In this document: piece after piece, positions 37,671 to 48,953 of the stretch
How positions within the stretch are numbered: the stretch's first letter is position 1
Layout: each line of letters opens with the position of its first letter
NCBI GenBank assembly: GCA_021292105.1
Contig: CM037871.1
Span: 52,180,700-52,244,699, forward strand
Length of the DNA stretch: 64,000 nucleotides
Direction of reading: 5' to 3'
Source of the DNA: Anadara kagoshimensis
Lineage: Eukaryota; Mollusca; Bivalvia; Arcoida; Arcidae
Translations under genes and position numbers: made by a program
The notes under the pieces: model-generated
What the model saw: the letters and a program-made list of their open reading frames with translations, nothing else
What the model was told of the DNA's origin: nothing
Databases searched by the model: none

Positions 37671-38015
37671 TAATTACATATTATACCAGTTTTAATTTTA
37701 CAGCACTAGACGGCCGTTTCGGAATACAATTCCTCATCAGTAGTGCTTGGACCAAAATTATTTTGAAGATGTTGAAAAGCTACCCAAAGGACCAAAATAT
37801 ATTTTACCAAATTAAGCTAAGAAAATACTTTGCATGAGAGAGTATACCTTAGTTTTTGAGAAATTTCAAATTTTAACTTGCAGGAAATTTAGACAGTTTC
37901 AGTATATTTCTGACAATAATACGAAATTATTACCTATTCGGGGCACCAGCCACCAGCAGAGATATCGGCTCAGGGGTTTAAATTACATATTATACGAGTT
38001 TTAATTTTACAATAT
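37671..38015 (-). mobile_element. Retrozyme-like repeat with a hammerhead ribozyme
   Basis: The block ATTACATATTATA..AGTTTTAATTTTAC occurs twice in direct orientation, at 37672-37701 and 37980-38010, exactly 309 bp apart. The ribozyme sits at the first one. This is what a partial dimer of a 309-nt circular RNA would leave after reverse transcription, as known for retrozymes; the second ribozyme is lost just after the shared block. Non-coding. A fragment of a hammerhead-bearing Penelope-like element is an alternative. Confidence 0.6.
37693..37760 (-). ncRNA. Hammerhead ribozyme, type I, complete core
   Basis: Read on the minus strand: helix Ib TAATTTT (37760-37754), internal loop GGTCCA, helix Ia AGCACTA (37747-37741), CTGATGA (37740-37734), helix II GGAAT-TGT-ATTCC, GAAA (37720-37717), a two-pair helix III closing loop GGCC, cleavage triplet GTC (37711-37709), then TAGTGCT (37708-37702), GT and AAAATTA (37699-37693), which pair with helices Ia and Ib. 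All invariant core bases are present and every helix is perfectly paired. Cleavage would fall between 37709 and 37708. The short helix III is typical of metazoan retrozyme and Penelope-like hammerheads. Activity is inferred, not shown. Confidence 0.85.
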
Positions 38016-38119
38016 TCATATAAGTTCATGTGTATTTATATGTAAAAATGACAATAAGATCGGTAAAAGTAATTAATAAAGTTTTAAGTAGAAATCCAAA
38101 TAATAATAAAATTGGCGCA

Positions 38120-38230
38120 CTCGGCCTTACTTCCCTCGTGAAAGTTCACGTGCTTAATCTAACTTGTCAGTTCCAAAGTTTGTACTTTACTACTGGATTG
38201 TGATTCGGTCATGTATTAGTATGATTGTTT
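38120..38230 (+). repeat. RT tail fragment
   Basis: CGCACTCGGCCTTACTTCCC, GTGAAAGTTCACGTGCTTAA and GATTGTGATTCGGTCATGTA in tail order. Confidence 0.7.
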
Positions 38231-39172
38231 TGTAAAATCGTTAAATGTTTACTGGTTGTAAATTAATTGCAATTAATGAAGACCTTCAAGTACTACATTT
38301 ACTCCAGTGCCCGTCTAAAGTATGATGTTTAATCGTCTTATGTGTTTCTCGTGTCTTTGTTTTATCCGATTTTAGGCGTTCTATCATTTATTTGTATTGG
38401 TTCGTGTTTTCAGAAAGCGTTGACTAGCTAACAACATTATTGCAGCTTCTACTTTTCTTTTTTTATTTGATGATACATTTGCATGCTCATCTTAAATATA
38501 ACCAAAACTCATCAAGTTTAAAGATACGTAAATTCAACTATTTCCTGCTAGTACTAACGCTAAAATCAAATCACTGATTAAAACCACGTCATCTGATGAG
38601 CACTTTGTAACTAACCATGTTGAAAATTAGTGGTCGAGTATACTACGCATTGTTTAGTTGTCATGAATTCGAATTCTTAACTTGTTGTAAAACTATATGT
38701 CATACACTGACGTTTCAAATTTTATGAAATAAAGTATTCAAAAACATCAGATTTTGATTACCTCGTTTCATAAATATTTATTTAAAAATATCACATGACA
38801 ATGCAAAGTTTTGAATACCTTATGTAATACAAATTCACTTAAGATAAGTGTTGACTATTATCATAAAGGCAATGTTGGAGTCGTCATTGCTGTCCTGAGT
38901 GTTTTAAATATCAACTCATTTACATGATACATAATAAAATAAAAACGTACTAGTCCATGTCAAAAATCACAACCCGAAAAGCACATGAAAATATTTGCAA
39001 ACTGGCATATTGAGTTAAACACGTGAACTTCTACTAGGGAATTGAGGTCAGCTGCACCTAAGGGTAAAAACCTCCTGTTTAGCTGTATCAACCACGCGAG
39101 AAATCAAAATTAATAATTGAAAAAACATAGGATATTGGAACATCAAACGCATTCAATAAAATTTTGGATATA

Positions 39173-39983
39173 CAGGTCCATCTAGAAAGTTTGGACACCC
39201 CATAAAAGTAATTCATAGCTAGCCACAAATTTGTTTGTTATAATTACATATTATACCAGTTTTAATTTTACAGCACTAGACGGCCGTTTACAATTTCCTT
39301 ATCAGTAGTGCTCAATTATAACAATTTTTGACATGCTTTATCAATGATTTGTTTAATAGTTGGTTACATGTGACATACCACTAGATCTAATCGATGTAAC
39401 TTGGGCACAATAAAATCGCAAAAGACACTGTTATCTCCCTTTATATATTACAGACACAAAAACGGGTATCCTTTGGCAAAAATGGTTTTAAACAATGAGA
39501 ACAAAGCATCTGTACCACAACATAAGTAAAATGTTTTTTCTAAGTCAAATAATACTATAACACATCTTTTTGCAGTAGAAAATTAATGTTATACAAAATA
39601 TAAATAATCGTTAAATACACTCACCAAAAAATCCCAATTTTACTATATTTCTAAATATTTTAGTATTTTCAATACAGAGGGAATTTTAACAGATAAAATG
39701 ACATATTTTACTTAGAAAGTGTCCAATAATCACTTGGAACTAAGTGTTTAAAGTCGTTTCCAGCATTTTCTATTTATTAAGTCAATATTTGAAGAAATAT
39801 GATTTTTTCACAAATATTTTCATTTTTGATCACTCACTGTTCCCTAAAAACTAAAATAAAAACTTTGATCTATTTTGATTTCAACAAATATAAGTTAACA
39901 AGACACCAAAAAACTAAGGCCATCAAAATTGCTCTTTTACAAAGGTTATAGAAGGGGATGCCCAAACTTTCTGGATGGACCTG
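39173..39983. mobile_element. Tc1/mariner-like non-autonomous element, about 810 bp
   Basis: CAGGTCCATCTAGAAAGTTT, GGACACCCC at the left is inverted at the right (GGGGATGCCC, AAACTTTCTGGATGGACCTG). TA lies at both edges (39171-39172, 39984-39985) and the flanks join into one RT tail. No transposase frame. It carries a hammerhead relic at 39241-39312, so that relic either inserted into it or was carried by it. Confidence 0.75.
39241..39312 (-). pseudogene. Hammerhead ribozyme relic inside the mariner-like element
   Basis: The same TATTATACC..AATTTTAC block and stem I strands (AGCACTA, TAGTGCT) as at 37693, with the GGCC loop and GTC kept, but CTGATAA in the core and part of helix II missing. 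TTGTTATAATT and AATTATAACAA flank it as an inverted pair. Confidence 0.65.
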
Positions 39984-40116
39984 TAGAGACATCATGCTCA
40001 TTAACAATATAATATTCTGATTATGGCCATGAAACGTTTTGAAGGCATTGATACAAATAGGCTTGGCATATAGATGAAAGGGTAAAGTAAACATAGTTGA
40101 AGTCGCAGTTTGTGTA

Positions 40117-40342
40117 TAGGTAAACAAGTTTGGCCTGTCCGTTTGACCTTTAATTTAAATATTTATTATGGGCATTTATATAATAGGAATCACACGGGTT
40201 TATTCTGTGTACATAATGAGAACTCTAATCGCTTATCTTGTGTATGCGAATCCTACTACTACCTATGTATAGGATGAACTCTTTTATATGAATATTCCTA
40301 ACGAAAGGTCAAACGGACAGGTCAATGTTGTTTGCCTATATT
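40117..40342. mobile_element. MITE with TAGGTAAACA ends, copy 2
   Basis: TATAGGTAAACAAGTTTGGC with CCGTTTGACCTTTAA at the left, inverted as AGGTCAAACGG and GTCAATGTTGTTTGCCTATA at the right. Same family as 27874-28103. Confidence 0.75.
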
Positions 40343-40359
40343 GAATGTTTTAATCAAAA

Positions 40360-40830
40360 ACAAACACACTAATCCATGTCTAAATCAAAATCAAGAAGCA
40401 AAGTAAAACTTAAAATTTAAAACGTAAATTCAACCAACAAAGTGAGGCCGAGTACTCCGAAAGGTTAAGCACCTGGTGTTAGATATATCAACCACCTGAG
40501 TAATCAAAATCAATATAGAAATCAAACTTGTTTACAATATTAAAAACAAACATACTTATCCATGTCAGATTCACAATCCAGAAGCAAAGTAAAAACTTTA
40601 AAAAGTTAGACACGTGACTTTCACCAGGGAAGCGAGACCGATTGCTCCGAAAGGGTAAGTACCTTCTGTTGAGCTATATCCACCATGTGAGAAATCAAAA
40701 TTGTTAATTGAAAGAACATGGGACATCAAACACATCATATTTGTTAAGAATATTATATTCTGATAACGACCATATACGTTTTGTTTTGAAGGCATTATTA
40801 AGTCTAGACTTGGCATATGATAAAATAATA
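40360..40830 (-). repeat. Two RT tails in series
   Basis: 40360-40500 and 40535-40830, both minus sense. The second still codes the retroelement C-terminal stretch (VYGRYQNIIFLTNMM) seen at the end of the copy at 63105. Confidence 0.7.
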
Positions 40831-42119
40831 AAATCTACAATGATGAGGTCGTGGTTTCTGTACTGAGTGAATTTAACATCACGTCATTTACACATTGTTT
40901 AATATTGATAAGACAAAGGTTGTGTACTAGCACTAAGTACACTAGAAAGAACAATAAAACAATGACTTTTATTTGTATTTATTAATAAACATGTTATACC
41001 ATGTTAACCTTTTGTTTTAATGTTTTTTTTATTTATTTTCATTCCCTTTGCAATTTTAAAATCTGAACACCTGAGTGCTTATTGATATTCTGCAGGTAAA
41101 CATTGATTAAAGATTCTTTAATTTTATTAACGCAAGGTTAATCAATTTTCAAAGAAAAAACAAAAACCAAATGCATGAAATGAATTGTAAATAGTTAGGT
41201 GATTTTATTGTGTATTTCTGATATATGTAACGATCAATGTTTCCATAAACCAGAAGGTTATAGACTTCTCGTGTAAAAACAATGTCCAAAAGGTGTCTGA
41301 CGGCGTGATCTTACAAAGCCAAGAATAACATCACTTGTTGGAATATTCATACTGGTAAGTTGTTAACAATTATTAAATATTTCATAACATATTAAAATAT
41401 TTTTTAAGGTGTCCATGTTATTGAATTTTGATTAGTAATATTCCATTGGCTATAATTATGTTCATATGTATAATATTAAATATTTTCTGTTTTTTTTTTT
41501 TGTTCCATGATGGTTCAAGATCTGTCTGGGTTCCTTAAACAAACAATATGGTTTTAAAAATAAGGAATAAAATATCATAAAATATTTTGTATTTATGGTC
41601 TTATGTTCTTTTCATTCCCAATTTGGAATTTACACGTTTCGGCTGTATCTAGAGAAGGAGCTTACCTCATTTACCTGGTGGAAGCTCACATGCATAGTTT
41701 AATTTGCTAGTTTCTTAGTTCTTACAATACCTTTGTGATTTAAACATTGAGCGGTATGTTTGACTTTGACTTTCATTTAGCAATTTTTTTTGCAAAAGAA
41801 GCTGGATACCATCATCTCATTACGTACACTATCCGTTAGTGATTTTATAATCATTGGTGTTTGTGTATATATTTTGGCTTGTTTAATTATCGTGTTTGTT
41901 GCCAAGCACGTTGCCAATGACGATGAAATGTTATCCAGTGGTTGGTTCAAGTACTTTTCTTAGCCAGTTACAATTTAATTTAGAGTACTCGGGAATCGGA
42001 GCTATACTTTTCCTTTATCTTATTTGTCTACAAACAGAAAATTTAAACACATTTACTAAAAATAAAAAAATAAAAAGTGAAAATGTTATTGCAAAAAAAA
42101 ATATTAGTATTATCATTGG

Positions 42120-42335
42120 TCAAAATAAAAACCGAACATAATTATCCATAGCCAAATCACAATTCCAGTGCAAAGTAAAACTTTGAATCTGGCAAATAAT
42201 ATTAAACACGTGAACTTCCACCTGGGATATAAGTCCGGGTGCTATGGAAAGATAGGCGCCTCCTGTTTTTCTAGCTATATTCACAACGTGTGATCGTTTT
42301 AAAACACCCGGTCTAACGTCCGAGGTAAAACTTTG
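42120..42335 (-). repeat. RT tail
   Basis: TATCCATAGCCAAATCACAA, GAACTTCCACCTGGGATATA, GCGCCTCCTGTTTTTCTAGC in minus sense. A plus-sense tail end follows at once (42355-42410), so two copies abut in opposite orientation. Confidence 0.65.
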
Positions 42336-44389
42336 CATGGTACTTAATATTAGTACAAAAAGTTTTACTTTTTCTGGAATTGTGATTTAAACATGGACCA
42401 GTACGTTCGTATTTGATTTGTATCTTTTACTAAAAGTTAAGTAAAAACTCGTCTTTTTTGGACATATCACTATCTCTTGTGATGTATTGTCATATCATAT
42501 ATTATTGAAGCTTAAACATGTACTAGACGATAATGTAATCACGAACACGTGAAACAACAACTGAACTAAAAGGATCGTCCAGAAAAATACACACACACAT
42601 ATATATAATGAATATTCCCGATTGAGGTGCATTTGTGCTAATATAAAATTAGATACGTCAAAAACTAGAATTCAAATAAAAATTGCGTTGAGGTTATAAT
42701 AATAACTTTTTGATAGCAATAATTGATAATAATAGACAATTCATTAAAAGCAGGTTTTGATTTATTGAACCGCCTTTAAACAAAAGAAAAAATGCAATTG
42801 AAAAAAAAAGTTCAGATTTGGAATATAAGAATTTTAATATTCTCATAAAATGTATGAAAGTAGCAAATAAATACTTAAATAAAAATGTTGATTTTTTGTC
42901 ATAAATCTTTCTTGTATGTTTTTAAAATAAAACAATAATAAGATAATAAAAAAATGAAATAATAATAAATAAAATAATAGCTGTAACAATAGTGGTTTCA
43001 CTAAAACAACAATGCATTCACTGCGTAAGAAACTTTTTTTAAATACTGTATGTTATTTTACGGAAATAACACGGAAATATCACATTATTCTGCAGTATTT
43101 TTAAAACAAGAGAAAAACAAATGACAAAAGAAAACAATGCGGTTATTGCTTATAAAAAGCTTTATAAGATACCAAGTTAAATATAAATACCATATGAAAA
43201 ACAATGCATGGACAAAATTCTTGCGTGATTGGAGAAATCTGAGATAAACGCAGAAATATTTAATTAACATTGGTGAGTAGTTGTTTCATTTATTTCAGAT
43301 ATGTCTGACGGATAGGTATGTTTGTGTTTTTGATATCTAACATATTGATAATGATAAAATCATGATAATATTCTGTGTTCAATTTGCCTTATTAGTTTAT
43401 TTTATACATATTTTTGGAATAGAAAAAACTTCTTTTTCTAATGGGTTTTTAGAAGTTTTTTTCGAACGTATGGTTGATATGGACTATAGCTGATTACAAA
43501 ACCACACTTAACAAATTTTATTAGTCCGAACGGGTTGTACATATCACTAAAATGACCCTGTACGATTATTGACCTCGAGAAAATTTGTCATACATGCAGT
43601 TTTTCAATAGATATGCTCTTTCAGATTTAGCGCCTTTTTGTCTGTGAATTTAAATGCATCGTATTTCACATCGATCATATAAAAATATAATAAATTCTTT
43701 AAAATTTACAGTCATAGTGTCTTGTTGAGGAAGCATTTTACATCATTTTGTTTTTATATGCCAGTCAAATTGCAGAATTACAATCGTAAAATTACAAGCT
43801 GTGTTCGTTTTTTGGCTGTGCTTTTTTGTTGTGTGGTTTTCCGTTGTATGATAAAAACAAAAGAAAGTGATTGTTAACGCATCAATAAAATAAGATTTTC
43901 GCACAAAAACCTTTGGAAGAGAAAAACGAGAGAAATTGACAAATTTCTGTAAGAAAATCAAAGAGGTGTAACAAATAACAAATGCCGTTTGGAGTTTTTG
44001 GAGGGAACAAATACAGTAAATAGTATGAATATATTTGTACATTGTACTTTTTCTTTGCAAAAATATGGTCTTGGGTTCACGGAAGATAAGTGATTCAACA
44101 AGCAAATCAAAAAACTATAAATTTTTCGAATGACATGGGTTAGTATGTTTGTTTTTGATAGGTAAATGTAAATACATATTTGAAAAGATTTTGATGTTGT
44201 TTTTTAATTTGTATGTCAATATATAATTAGATAACGATAATAATACATATTCCTTCAAAAGTGCAATAGTAAAGATAGAGATTTAGTAACACGTGTTATA
44301 AACAGCTTTCTCACAATATGTACCTTAAACGACATTGTGACGCTAACATCACGTTCTGTAGAATAAAATTGATTTACAATATAAAAAAC

Positions 44390-44920
44390 AAATATACAAA
44401 TCCATGTCAAAAATCACTATCCAAAAATAAAGCAACGATTTTGAAACCAGTAAATTAAGGTAAAGACGTGAACTCCTACCAGGGAAGTGAGGCCGGGTGT
44501 TACGGTTGGGTAAACTACACATAACTGTTGCTCTCCTTGACATCAAATGATAACGATGATAATAGGGTCCAGTTCCAAATGGGGTTTTCCCCTTATACGC
44601 GCGATTCAAAGAGAACATTCCCAAATTAGACAGATAATACTTAGATTGGGATATAGTTTGGTCCAAAGGTATGCTGTATTAAAAAGGATAAAGGGTAGTC
44701 CTGGTTATATCATAATCAAAACAATCATTCTAATCCATTATCTAATTGAAATCCAGTAGCAAAGTAAAAACTTTGATACTGTCAAATTAGGTTCAACACA
44801 AGAAGGGAGACCGGGTGCTCTGGAAGGGTAAGCACCTTCTATTTAGCTAGCTACACCCGCCACATGTGTAATCAAAATTGTGTGAAAGGGACATAGAGCT
44901 ATAGGTATATTAATTATGAA
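44390..44920 (-). repeat. Two RT tails with about 200 bp between them
   Basis: 44390-44520 and 44735-44920 keep the tail order (ACCAGGGAAGTGAGGCCGGG; GAGACCGGGTGCTCTGGAAG). The spacer is not recognised. Confidence 0.65.
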
Positions 44921-45725
44921 ATGTGATTATAAGCAAATTGCCTAAAACGTTCGTATCGTGATACAATTTTCTTTCTTCTTAGTAGTAGTAGGACAACAAA
45001 AGAATGTCTCAATTTTAATATTCCGGCATGGCTAGGTAACATCCCAAATTTCAATTCTATTGAGATTGATTAATATACATGTAAATCCAGATATTGATTT
45101 TTGAGTTTTCAACACAACTTAATGATCTGTACAAATCAAAAACAAACTTTGTAACCGACAAGTCACGTTAGAAACGTGAACTTCTACCAGGGAAGTGAGG
45201 CCAAGTGCTCCAGAAGAGTAAGCAATAAAATGAATTGCAAAGTATGACACAAAACAATGATACTTGAACGATCCTGATCGATATATGCCAAGACGCTCGT
45301 GATTAGTACTACTTTAACAATATCTATTGTATATAAATCAGGTCTCATAGGACTAATTATGATTTATAAAATTCATTTAAAAAATTTGTTAAAATAAGTC
45401 AATAATAGAATTTTAAAAAATGAATAAAAGATAAAAATGATAATAAAACAATAAAAATAATAAATAAGATATATATATTGTCATTGTTAAAACCCCAAGA
45501 GTGTGTATTGAAAACAAACGATTTATACAATAAACAGGAAAATCAGTATAAAGAACATCACAGGAGACTCGCATCTTACAATAAGTATTTATGTCAATCA
45601 AAAACAAACATACTAATCCATGTCTGAATCACAATATAAAAGTAAAAACTTTATAAGCTTTGTCTTATAAGACAGATTTCCACGCTGTCGTTCCAATTGA
45701 GTCTAATTTTGCTGTTGTTTTGCAG

Positions 45726-45772
45726 TCCAGATGTCCAATCCTTCTTATTTCTCTTCACATTTTCACCAAAAA
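45726..45772 (+). other. Likely 5' untranslated exon of secreted gene 2, with an upstream frame
   Basis: Acceptor TTGTTTTGCAG (ending 45725) and donor AAAAA|GTAAGT bound a 47-bp exon. Spliced to the next exon at 45948 it gives a 16-codon upstream frame (ATG at 45731, MSNPSYFSSHFHQKNE) whose stop, in AATGAGTAATGATG, ends just before the main ATG at 45956. Confidence 0.5.
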
Positions 45773-45955
45773 GTAAGTTTATTTGTTTCACTTGAAGACT
45801 TGCATTAGCTGAAAAGCACTTTTCTGACTAAGTAAGCTGTTAATTTTTTTTTGATTTTCTTCTGTGTTATAAGTTTTATAAACTTATGCTAAGCGAAAAA
45901 TCACAAGTTTGTGTGTCAGACTTTATTATCTGTAATTTCTATTTCAGAATGAGTA

Positions 45956-46010
45956 ATGATGATTCACTTTGTACGTTCAATATTGCTGCTGGTTGGGATG
46001 GTGCTAAATG
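45956..46010 (+). CDS. Secreted gene 2, exon coding the signal peptide
   Basis: The exon begins at 45948 after TATTTCAG. ATG at 45956 (a second ATG follows) codes MMIHFVRSILLLVGMVLN and the exon ends after the first base of a glycine codon at G|GTAAGC. Joined to 48954 it reads ...VLNGLHTVTSSAHMRY; signal cleavage is likely after LNG or a little later at SSA. Same phase and layout as genes 1 and 3. Confidence 0.8.
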
Positions 46011-46018
46011 GTAAGCTT

Positions 46019-46054
46019 AAACTACTACTACTACTACTACTTCTACTACTACTA

Positions 46055-46091
<37 letters not shown>
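46019..46091. repeat. (CTA)n then (TC)n microsatellite
   Basis: About 40 bp of CTA followed by about 32 bp of TC, only 8 bp downstream of the donor site of secreted gene 2. Confidence 0.95.
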
Positions 46092-46093
<2 letters not shown>

Positions 46094-48239
46094 AATTGCA
46101 GGTATTTTTTAAAACAGAAAATGAAGCAAACATTGTCGCCTATTTTTTACGTGAAAAAACTGTACGTAGTGACAGCCAATTATTTTACTTTCGATAATAA
46201 ATTAGAGAACTAAATTAAGAAGAGCTATTACAAAGAAAAATTCTAACGTTAAAATCTCAATGTGAGTTTCATGTCATAAAAATAATTTGGAATGGTTAAG
46301 AGAACATATTTACAAGTTTTTAATTTTGCTTTCGGGTTTTGTTTTGGACCTAGATTGGTATGTTTGTGTTTGATTATCACCACTCTCTGTATGAACCTTT
46401 TTCTTTTTTCTCTGACGGATACAATGGCGTATGAAACGCAATAATGCACAAAATCCGCAAAATACTCCCAAGTAATATTTCTAATTTGATATTCTATATT
46501 GAACTTTTACTTTTATCTTTGATCAAAAACAGTAAGATGCCAAAATATCCATGTGGCTGTAGTCGCGAGCAATACAGTTATGATACGGACGTATGTGTGC
46601 TTGGTGACCTGTCTTAAAACAGGTTTGTCATCGTTAACTATTAACGTACAAGGTCATGATTACGGGTATAGATCGTCCAGTGTTTTTGACAACATAAATG
46701 TAGTGTTGTAGACACTGAACTACCTATACTAGTGTAGTCTTAATAATATCAATTTGGCATTATTGTGTATTGGGTATTCTTATGTTGTATAGTGCTTGTG
46801 TTGTTGTGAAATGATATAAATAAATAAATATAAAAAACAATAAAATGTCAACCGCTTCAAATAAAGTTGAAGGTTAAATGGGCTTGGCCTAACTAAGAGG
46901 GAAAATGTCAAAACATTATGTGTGCTTTATTTCCTAATTTGTTCTAAAAAATCTTACATGATTGTTAATATCAAAATAGATTTTTGTCTTTTATCATTGA
47001 TCAAGGTATAAAGGGTTAGAGGTGGAAAGGAGATAAATCAATAAATTTTTATTTCAAACGAGGCGAATAAAGCTAGCTAGACAGAAAGTGCTTACCCTTC
47101 TGGAACAGCTGGCCTCACATCCGTGGTTTTGTTTTATTTTTGGGATTGTGATTTGAAAATGGGATGTCATGTTTGTGTGTGAACTAATTTTAAATATCCT
47201 GAATCCTTAAGTATTGAATATAAAGACATAATAGAAAATCGAATGCACTTCAAATCAAAGTTTAAAAAACATTGAATTATTGTGCATATATATCGAATAT
47301 CAGCTGGTTGATAGCGGTTTTAGAGACATATTTGATTTATCGAGACAATGTGTCATACGTGTGTGTGATCAGAATACTCAAGCTTAAATTAGTATGCAGT
47401 TTGTATGATTTAACAAATTTATAAGAGACGTGTGCTCCGGGTCATATACAACAATAAATATAAGTGACAGACACAAAGTCTTTAATATATTGCTGATTTT
47501 AGAGAAATATAGATGTTTTGATATCGCCCTGAGTGTAATGCGACATGCCGCAATGTAATCAATGGTGTATATACACTGTACATGAGTACTGATATAGGTT
47601 ATAACTATAAAAATAGTGTGCAGACAAAATCGCACAATGATAATTAATGAAGGAAATAATAGAAAAGTGGACGGCTACAAATATTTCCAAGCAAAACATC
47701 AAAATAGGCACCCATTTTGGATTTTCATTAAACCAATCGGGCAGACAACTCAAAGATCATCAATGTTGCCATTTAATGCTTGATGGTCTAAAAGAAAAAG
47801 CGTAAACTCACAAAATAGCATCGAAATATGACGCCGTTTTCATATTTCTTAAATAGTTACATCTTTTTAACTGTTTAATTGTGCTAATAAGCTTCATTGG
47901 ATGTACACAATTTCAATGTATCTGTGACTCCTGTTACCTGTTTGCTTTCTTTTGAAATCTTAACATTTTACATTATTCCGTACTGTGACACATGGATTGT
48001 GTTCTGTTTTCTTTTATAATTCAATTTACTAGAAAATAAAATATTTTTTTTTACTATATTAAAAAAACCCACACCGAGTTAATACAATGTATGCCATTTA
48101 ATTAAAAAACCAGTGTGAACAGTGTTGTTTTCAGAAATAAATGAATATTTCATACCAGTTACACCAAAAGTATACGAGTTATTGCTCTTAGTCAAGTCAT
48201 TGTTCTAAATGGATTGGAAGTCTACCTTCTAATTCACAA

Positions 48240-48645
48240 GATTATCAAATAAAAAAAGAAAAATACTTAATCCATATCCATACCACAATCTAAAGAAAGT
48301 AAAACGTTTGTGACTGACAAATTAGGTTAAAGACACGAACGTCCACCAGAAAAGTGAGACCGGGTGCTCAGGAAGGATTAGTACGTATCTCCCGTTTAGG
48401 TAGCTACACTAGCCACGTGAGTAATGAAAGTTGAGATTGAAAGAAACATTGAACTACGGGACGTCAAATATATCCAGGGTAATCCTAGAAACAGAGACAT
48501 CATGCTTATCAACAATATTGTGATGACGGCCATACAACTTTTTGAGGGTCTAGGCTTGCAATATACCTGAATCAACATTTTTATAAACAGTTTGGTTCGT
48601 TGTATAAAGTTCCCGTACACATGGCATTTGGTCAATGATGTATAA
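48240..48645 (-). repeat. RT tail with C-terminal coding part
   Basis: One of the longest tails (about 400 bp). In minus sense it starts with a coding remnant (FIQRTKLFIKMLIQVYCK) that matches FIQRSKLLINKLLMQVYCK in the copy at 63105, then runs through the non-coding tail to TCCATATCC. Confidence 0.75.
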
Positions 48646-48953
48646 TATTAAAAGCTCAATTTTATTTAATTTTTATTATGTCCACCAAAAGAAGAAAGGG
48701 GGCAATAAAGTGTTTTTTATTTCATCTGCAAACATTTTATAAATAACTTTTCTCGAAATCTATTAAACATATCTTCACAAGAAAAATAATTTATTGAATT
48801 AGAGGTGTCATTGACATTGTGGAATATATGAAGTCTCGATTGGGGTTTCTTTGGGGCATTTTTTGTCATATTTCATTTATAACTTGTTGGTTCTTTTATA
48901 ATATGACTGATAATATTTATAATAATATTATATGACTAATAATTATTTTTTAG

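Larger units (their letters stand above)
38950..40080 (-). repeat. RT tail, split by a mariner-like element
   Basis: The tail runs from ACTAGTCCATGTCAAAAATC to about 39170 and resumes at 39986 with GAGACATCATGCTCATTAAC and GGCCATGAAACGTTTTGAAG. The insert is listed separately. Confidence 0.7.
40840..45720. other. Non-coding DNA between secreted genes 1 and 2
   Basis: No exon recognised. Besides RT tails at 41640-41775 and 42340-42420 (plus sense), 42120-42335, 44390-44920, 45115-45225 and 45595-45660 (minus sense), I see only AT-rich sequence. Confidence 0.5.
46011..48953 (+). other. Intron of secreted gene 2
   Basis: Phase 1, GTAAGC...TTTTTTAG, about 2.9 kb. It starts with a (CTA)n(TC)n run at 46019-46091 and holds RT tails at 46315-46375 and 47085-47190 (plus sense) and 48240-48645 (minus sense). 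Confidence 0.75.

Noticed and set aside
38590-38620. Another CTGATGAG
   Set aside because: No other hammerhead core element follows.
40598-42338. Minus-strand frames of 72 codons as host genes
   Set aside because: They are parts of the RT element tail shared with many other copies.
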